Below are positions 58,527 through 64,000 of a DNA stretch of 64,000 nucleotides, in pieces. Source of the DNA: Hypericum androsaemum (lineage: Eukaryota; Streptophyta; Magnoliopsida; Malpighiales; Hypericaceae); the NCBI GenBank assembly GCA_963995505.1, contig OZ023190.1, forward strand, positions 18,470,092-18,534,091, written 5' to 3'. Under the pieces are notes generated by a model that searched no databases, was not told the origin of the DNA, and was given only the letters and a program-made list of their open reading frames with translations. The translations under genes and the position numbers were made by a program. Within the stretch, counting starts at the first letter, position 1. Each line of letters begins with the position of its first letter.

Positions 58527-61500
58527 TCATCGAACTCCGCAGGAGGTCTCCTCCTCTGGTGGCGTCATATTGAGGTCGAACAAGAAAATAGGTCTGTCAT
58601 GGTTTGAAACCACATTGACTAAGCAGCGTGCATCTCCAAAATTATCATCAATCTTGGAGTGTTTTGCTGGTTTTGAAGATATGCGGTTGGAAGAAGAGTC
58701 TTCTTCTTTCGGTTTGCATCGACCAACCATGGATTTCTCTTGTTTGTTGGAAGCTGTACGTGAGTGCATTTTTGCTTCCACGTTGAAACATAACTGCAAG
58801 AGTGTGAACCTTTCTAAGTTCCACATACTAAAAGCGGAATGAAGCATTGAAAGAAACTGCTGATAAAGGCCGAGCGAGAGTCGTACCTTCATCCTCTTCA
58901 AGCTCTGATTTTTGGCACTCTGTTCCTCGTAAGTAGCTTGGAACGTCGAAATCTCCTGAATTTAACAACCATGGGATATATCACAAAAAAGAACATTTTT
59001 ATTTGGTGGGGTCATATGAAAGAACATGACGACGACGAACAGCGTAATTCAAACGACAGTAAAGGGAAGGAAATCTGAAGTTTATACCTTCCTCAGATGA
59101 ATCCTTTCCTTCAACAGTAAAGTCTCCTCCTCTTTAAGTTCCGCATACTTCTGAGGAGATAGCAGCAGAATGTCACCAAATTGTTTACAAAACACTACAA
59201 CATGCTGAGACTGGAAAAAGTAAGAACATTTTGATGCCAACCAATTCAATTTCTTTGCTAGATTACAACAAAATCACGGTAACGCAACCTACCCATGAAA
59301 AGATCAGTGAGTGAGCTTACCTTCTTTTTTCTCGATTTCTTTGTGGATGCGCTAGTCGTTTCCCCATAAACAACCTGGAATTTTCATACAGCAAAAGTCA
59401 TGAGTCAATCCCACCAACCCAGGTCAAACACTTGAGCCTCCGCCAATCTTCAACAACAAATGCCAAAAGCGAAGAAAGCAAAGAAAAGGAAGAACCTTGA
59501 GCTCAGAAAGTGGAGACACGGGATAGGCCAAAAGCTTAAAAGGGTTGGGCTATTGGGGCCCGCCAAAAGAATTTTATAACACACTCCCTAAAATCCTATC
59601 TTAGTCGAGACAGAGTGGGCGCGGCCACCCTCATCAAAAATCTTTATTCCTCCTAATCATGAAAACAGTAAAACGAAGAAAAAGGAAAATACAAAAGCGA
59701 ACCCAACACGTTACAAGTTACAGCGCTTCAAAATTTGTACTAAAAGACACCAACCCAACTGCCTCAATAATTTCCTTAAAAAAAACTGCCTCAATAATTT
59801 ACTAGCCTCCGGAATTTATCTGCCCGGGCTAACTGTTCTCATTATGGATCACAAACAGCTGGCGACTCCTCGTAGGGCGGTACAAGCAACTACATACCAA
59901 CAACTAATGAGATCCAAATTTGTTGAGAACTCAATAATGTTAACTACAAAGTTAACTACGTGATAAGAGAACTTTGAACAACACCTATCAAATGTTGCTC
60001 GAATTTAAATTAATCGGTTCAGTGGATTATAAACTAAAAAAAATTCCACCAACTCTCTCTCTCTCGTGCTAGTTCAACATAATAAACCCGCTGAATTAAA
60101 CATAACAACCAATCAATGTGAGCCAACAGGAAGATGACACGTCATTTAAATGCGCTTGCGGGTTGCAGGAGCGTCTAGGATTATCCTATCACTACTTATA
60201 TACTATATATATACACTTATATCTATTATTAAGTTAGGTCAGTTGTGTACTACTACTCCTTTCAGTTATGGAGTTCCGTCATCGTAAAGTGAGCCGGCGA
60301 AAACAAATAAGCTATTAAAGGTTCTGTTCCCCCGGTTTTCCTTTTCCTTTCAACCTCGTGAAGGCCCAACAGAGGAAAGGGCCCCCACCTACTGTACGAC
60401 CGCCCACAGGACATAATTAAATCCCACCATGTGTTGACAAATCTATAAATAAGGATAATAAAGAGGGGAACAAAAATAAAAGGAGGGAGAGAGAGAGAAC
60501 AAAAAATAGTTGCACCACACCAAATACGCAACCACTTCACCTCCTGTATCCCTCATCTCATCTGAAATCTCCTCTCTCCCACTAATAAGACACAACCCCG
60601 GAAACACACCAGAAAGAAGAAAGAAAGAAATAAGATTAGGAATCCACTAAACCCCACACGCGGGAAACTGGCCCCCACCTCGCCACCCTCCCTCCCAATC
60701 ACCAAAATGATAAAAAAGAAAATGGAAAAGGCGGGGAGGAAAATTATATGGAAAGGAAAACACCGCAAGGGAGATTTGGCCAAATCAAGAAGAAGAAGTT
60801 TTTTTTTTTTGAGGAGGACGGACGGACGGACGGCCAGTTAAGGATTCCCGCACCTGACAAAACACTAGGATAGGATCTAACAACAGAGAGGCAGGGCAGG
60901 TGACGAGGGGCGAAATGGTCAATTCACATACCCCCAAGTACAAATTGAACGAGAGAGAGAGGACAGGTGACCAAAAAAAGAGGCGAGAAGAAAACGTGAC
61001 GGCGAGCGGAGTCCTCAAATATGTTTATTTAATTGTTCTCTTTTCTTTTTTAACCCCAAACCCAACAACGCCCCCTTCCAAGGCTTTGCCGACCTCACGT
61101 GAATGGCCGTAAATGCTCCCACGCCTCGAGGGCATATCGGTCCTCCACCGCCGACGTCAAAATTGGAGTCCGGTTGAGCACCACCGGTTGGCGAAGGAGA
61201 GATCGAACAGGGAAATGACGGATTTGACACCAAAATAAAAAAAAATACTCCAGCTCCAGCCTCGCTCCGGACACCGGTGACCGAAAAAGAGAAGGAGAAG
61301 AGTCGGAGAGGTTTGGGAGACCTCCGGCTGGTAAGATAGAAGAATACGGGACGACACTGAAAAGCCGTGAAGCGAACGGTTATCCAGAAAGCGTGGGAAT
61401 ATTACCGGTTTGCCACTACTTACACCAACCGCGAACGGCGGAGTCCGGCGAGGGTTAATTTCGGGAGACCAGAAAAGAGATAGAGAAGGTCAACGACGTG

Positions 61501-61940
61501 AGAGCGGGAGGCTCGGCGTAGAGATGGAGCAGATCAGCTCGAGGCAAATCTAGAAGACGTAACCGCTGAAGCCACACAGAGTACAGAGAGGGACTGACCT
61601 TGGATCTGTGAGCTGAAGGCGAGAAGCTGGTGGACTCTTCGAAGCCGCCGTCTCCGGTGGAGGGAGAAGCCGCGCCGCCACCCCCGCTCCACGAGAGCGG
61701 CGTCGTAGGGCTGCATCTAGCCGACGACGACGACTCCACTTCCTTCCGCTTCGCCGCCGAGAACTCGCATCTCGGCATCCGAGACCTCGGCATCCGCCTC
61801 CCCCACCAAACTGGCAAAACCGCCTCCGTCCCCCTCGTAACCGCTCCCTTCTTGAACCCCAGGATCACCTCCGCCACCGCCGCAGCGTCCTCCATCGCCG
61901 CCCTCACCCACCCGTCGTCCTCCACCATTTCCGCCGCCAC
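58527..61940 (-). CDS. Uncharacterised plant protein, basic/coiled segment and C-terminal DLN (EAR-like) motif
   Basis: Five in-phase exons on the - strand: 61599-61940, 59321-59374, 59088-59150, 58887-58955, 58527-58793, giving 264 residues. Residues 1-114 are low-complexity with ARCSPTTPLSWSGGGGAAS, a stretch I associate with a plant-specific family of unknown function. Residues 115-176 are basic then helical (STKKSRKKKKYAELKEEE, LLLKERIHLRKEISTFQATY, EEQSAKNQSLKRMK), like a short basic-leucine-type coiled coil without a full bZIP heptad. Near the C-terminus (about 248-255) FDLNMTPP fits the DLNxxP form of the EAR repression motif. A nuclear co-repressor or adaptor role is inference only. 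The exons are joined by good GT-AG sites; intron 1 is 2.2 kb. Confidence 0.8.
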
Positions 61941-62111
61941 TTCAAGGCTCAGTACAGAGTGCTGACGTGTCCCTTAGGTCAAGGGCTTGAAGAAAGGGGC
62001 AAAGGGAGGCTGAGAAGATGAAGAGAGGAAAAGAAAGAAAGAAAGAAAATTGGATGGTTTTTTTAGAAGGTGGGTAGTGGTGGTGGCTGGGTGTGTGCTC
62101 GTTTAGGGTCG

Positions 62112-62123
62112 TCTTTATATATG
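62112..62123 (-). promoter_or_regulatory. Probable TATA box of the DLN protein gene
   Basis: The - strand reads CCATATATAAAGAC about 175 bp before the ATG at 61940, a good plant TATA match at a plausible distance. Confidence 0.5.
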
Positions 62124-64000
62124 GGAGCTCTCCTTTTTTGTTTTTCCGAACTTTTTGTCGGTTATTATATTTATATATTAAATCTTTATTAGTGATGGAG
62201 TAGGGAGGAGGAGGAGGAGGAGTGGGTTCCAGTTTTCTAGTTTTTTGCGATATTTTTCCCTTTTAGGTATGATAATTTTTTTGGGGTATTTTAGGTATGA
62301 AAATAATAATAAAAACAACCTTTTTAATATTCCTTTTATAAGTTATAAGGCTTTTATTTTATAAGTTATAAGGCTTTTATTGAAACTTCAAACTTCCCTT
62401 CTGTTACTTTTATTTCTCGTTTCGGTGTTGGCGTCAGTAGGGTTGACAACGAAAGGGGTATGTTTTTTAATAATACACGTATTAGTTGGAAATATAAATA
62501 ATCAATTAATTCAAATTTGATTGACCTAAATTTTTTGTAAATTACTATATTTTATTACTAAATATTTAATATTGGGTATGTTTCAAATTTCAAAGAATCC
62601 AAATCTACATCTCGTGCTCAAATTGTAATATTCATGTGTTTTTCTAGGGGAATAATTCATGCGTCTCGAATCTTAAATTTTGGATAGATTGTTACGTGTG
62701 GGTCCTATTGTCCCCTTTTGGAGCCTATCCTTGTGTTAAGTGGGCCCCGCAGTGGCATTGGCTATTTAATTGTTTTTCTAATACGGATAATAATTATTTT
62801 TTTGACGGTCAAATACGGATAATTAGATGCCTTCCTTTTGGGATCCGATTCCCCATTGGGTGATCGGTCGTCTGGTTCACCCATTGCTCTCTCGAAGTAA
62901 AGTTTCGTTCTCTATGCTTCCTTTAAAGTTTCGCGACTCTTTTATATAGCCTTTGAGAAATCTGCTACGTCATCGTGCATTATTGCAACAACGGCGTAAT
63001 AGAACACTGTGATTTAACGATGTTGGAGAGAATTCTGATATAAGAAGTTCACAGTTTTTTTTTTAATAAATAAACCCCCGTGATTTAACGATGTTGGAGG
63101 GAATTTGGGTTTCCGAAATCTGATCCGTTTTCAATTGTTTAATATATCGAGTTGGATCCACTAATTGCAGTACTTGGGCTCCAATAGAAGTAATAGAACA
63201 CTTCTATTCATGTTATTGTTTTCTAAGAATTGGGGCTAAACATAATAAGGGAGGTGAAGCCCAACAAAACATGAATGTTCAAGTGAGGTCCGGGAGGATC
63301 ACTAGTAGACTGTTGGAGGGCTAATTAATGGATTTTCAAGCCTGAGGCTACTAGCCCTGCGGGTAAAATCAAAGACGTAACATGACACATTGGCATAAAT
63401 AATTAAGAATTAGCGAGTGTTAATTGGTTGGTCCCAACTAAAATATGTTTTCCTACCATCTATACTGGTGGCTTCAATTATTGGTAATTTTGTAGTACTT
63501 GGCTCTCTTGAATGGGAAGGGCCCCAAAGATGGAATCCTTACTATACAAGTTTGAGAAGCCAACCTATACAAAACTGAATTTCCTTCTTCCATATAACAA
63601 AGTCTAGGGCCATTCCACCAAAAAAAAGATAGTCTAGTGCCATTCTTGTTCCGCCGCCGCCTGACCTTTACCTTTTTTTTAAGAATTACCTGACCTTTAC
63701 CCCTGTCTAAGCATCTTTCAGAGTCAAATTTTGGATTCAAACCACCGAGTCAAAAATAATGATCCAGTCAATAAGAACCCAAATGTAAAATTCACAATAT
63801 GGCATTTGCCGTCGATGTACTCTCGTGAGACAGCATCGAGACAAAGCAGACGCGGTGAGTTAGCCTTGGGCGTACCAAAGACATTCCGAGTCGGTACCGA
63901 CCTCGGGCAAAAGCAGAATGCAGTGTTGCCTAGCCGAAACACCACAAGGATCAAATCAAGCGAACTGATCTTGGCTTGTAGATTAAGAGCCACAACAACG
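62124..64000. other. Intergenic, no gene supported
   Basis: 62208-62222 is a (GGA)n run. 62334-62380 holds two copies of a 24-bp AT-rich unit (TTTATAAGTTATAAGGCTTT). Open frames on the - strand at 63474-63740 and 63724-63993 have no recognisable domain, though the latter reaches close to the window end and could be part of something larger. Confidence 0.45.

Noticed and set aside
63474..63993. Two - strand open frames near the window end
   Set aside because: No recognised family and no supporting gene structure; could be revisited if the flanking sequence were available.

Overview
The window is nuclear DNA of a flowering plant, most likely a eudicot. It is AT-rich, its genes have spliced GT-AG introns, and ribosomal protein S11, a class II KNOX homeobox protein, TRS120 and ALF4 all read as plant orthologues. 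About half of the sequence is transposon-derived. I found no tRNA, rRNA or CRISPR array. I could not name the species.

Layout. 0-5.8 kb: a degenerate Ty1/copia retrotransposon and a LINE, nested together, with a Mutator-like element (MULE) inside the LINE. 6.8-9.5 kb: a non-autonomous hAT element and a second MULE. 9.7-12 kb: a hydroxyproline O-arabinosyltransferase gene (8 exons, + strand). 13.5-14.5 kb: RPS11 (6 exons, - strand) with telo-box and Site II promoter motifs. 15.8-18.6 kb: a KNAT3/4-type KNOX gene (5 exons, - strand). 18.9-44 kb: a gene-poor block of minisatellites, truncated LINEs, four more MULEs and hAT-like elements. 44.6-50.8 kb: TRS120 (10 exons, - strand). 51.4-53.3 kb: a small non-autonomous copia element with 5-bp target duplications. 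53.7-57.7 kb: ALF4 (14 exons, + strand). 58.5-61.9 kb: an uncharacterised 264-residue plant protein with a basic/coiled segment and a C-terminal DLN (EAR-like) motif (- strand). 62-64 kb: nothing recognisable.

The host genes are not an operon or a pathway. They are a housekeeping and developmental set: extensin and CLE-peptide arabinosylation, translation, transcription, TRAPPII trafficking, and regulation of cullin-RING ligases. From memory, ALF4, TRS120 and KNAT4 are near neighbours on Arabidopsis chromosome 5, while KNAT3 and HPAT1 sit together on its duplicated partner segment. The window may therefore keep an arrangement that Arabidopsis has split.

The most interesting content is the set of six long-TIR MULEs within 38 kb, five with perfect 9-bp target duplications. 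Four carry pieces of host genes (Pack-MULEs): a PDI-like protein, proteasome subunit RPN8, aminopeptidase M1 with an intron still present, and a DnaJ protein. Other points are an apparent 2-nt frameshift in TRS120, related 22-23 bp minisatellites lying in opposite orientations, and a retroelement that separates the divergent TRS120/ALF4 pair.
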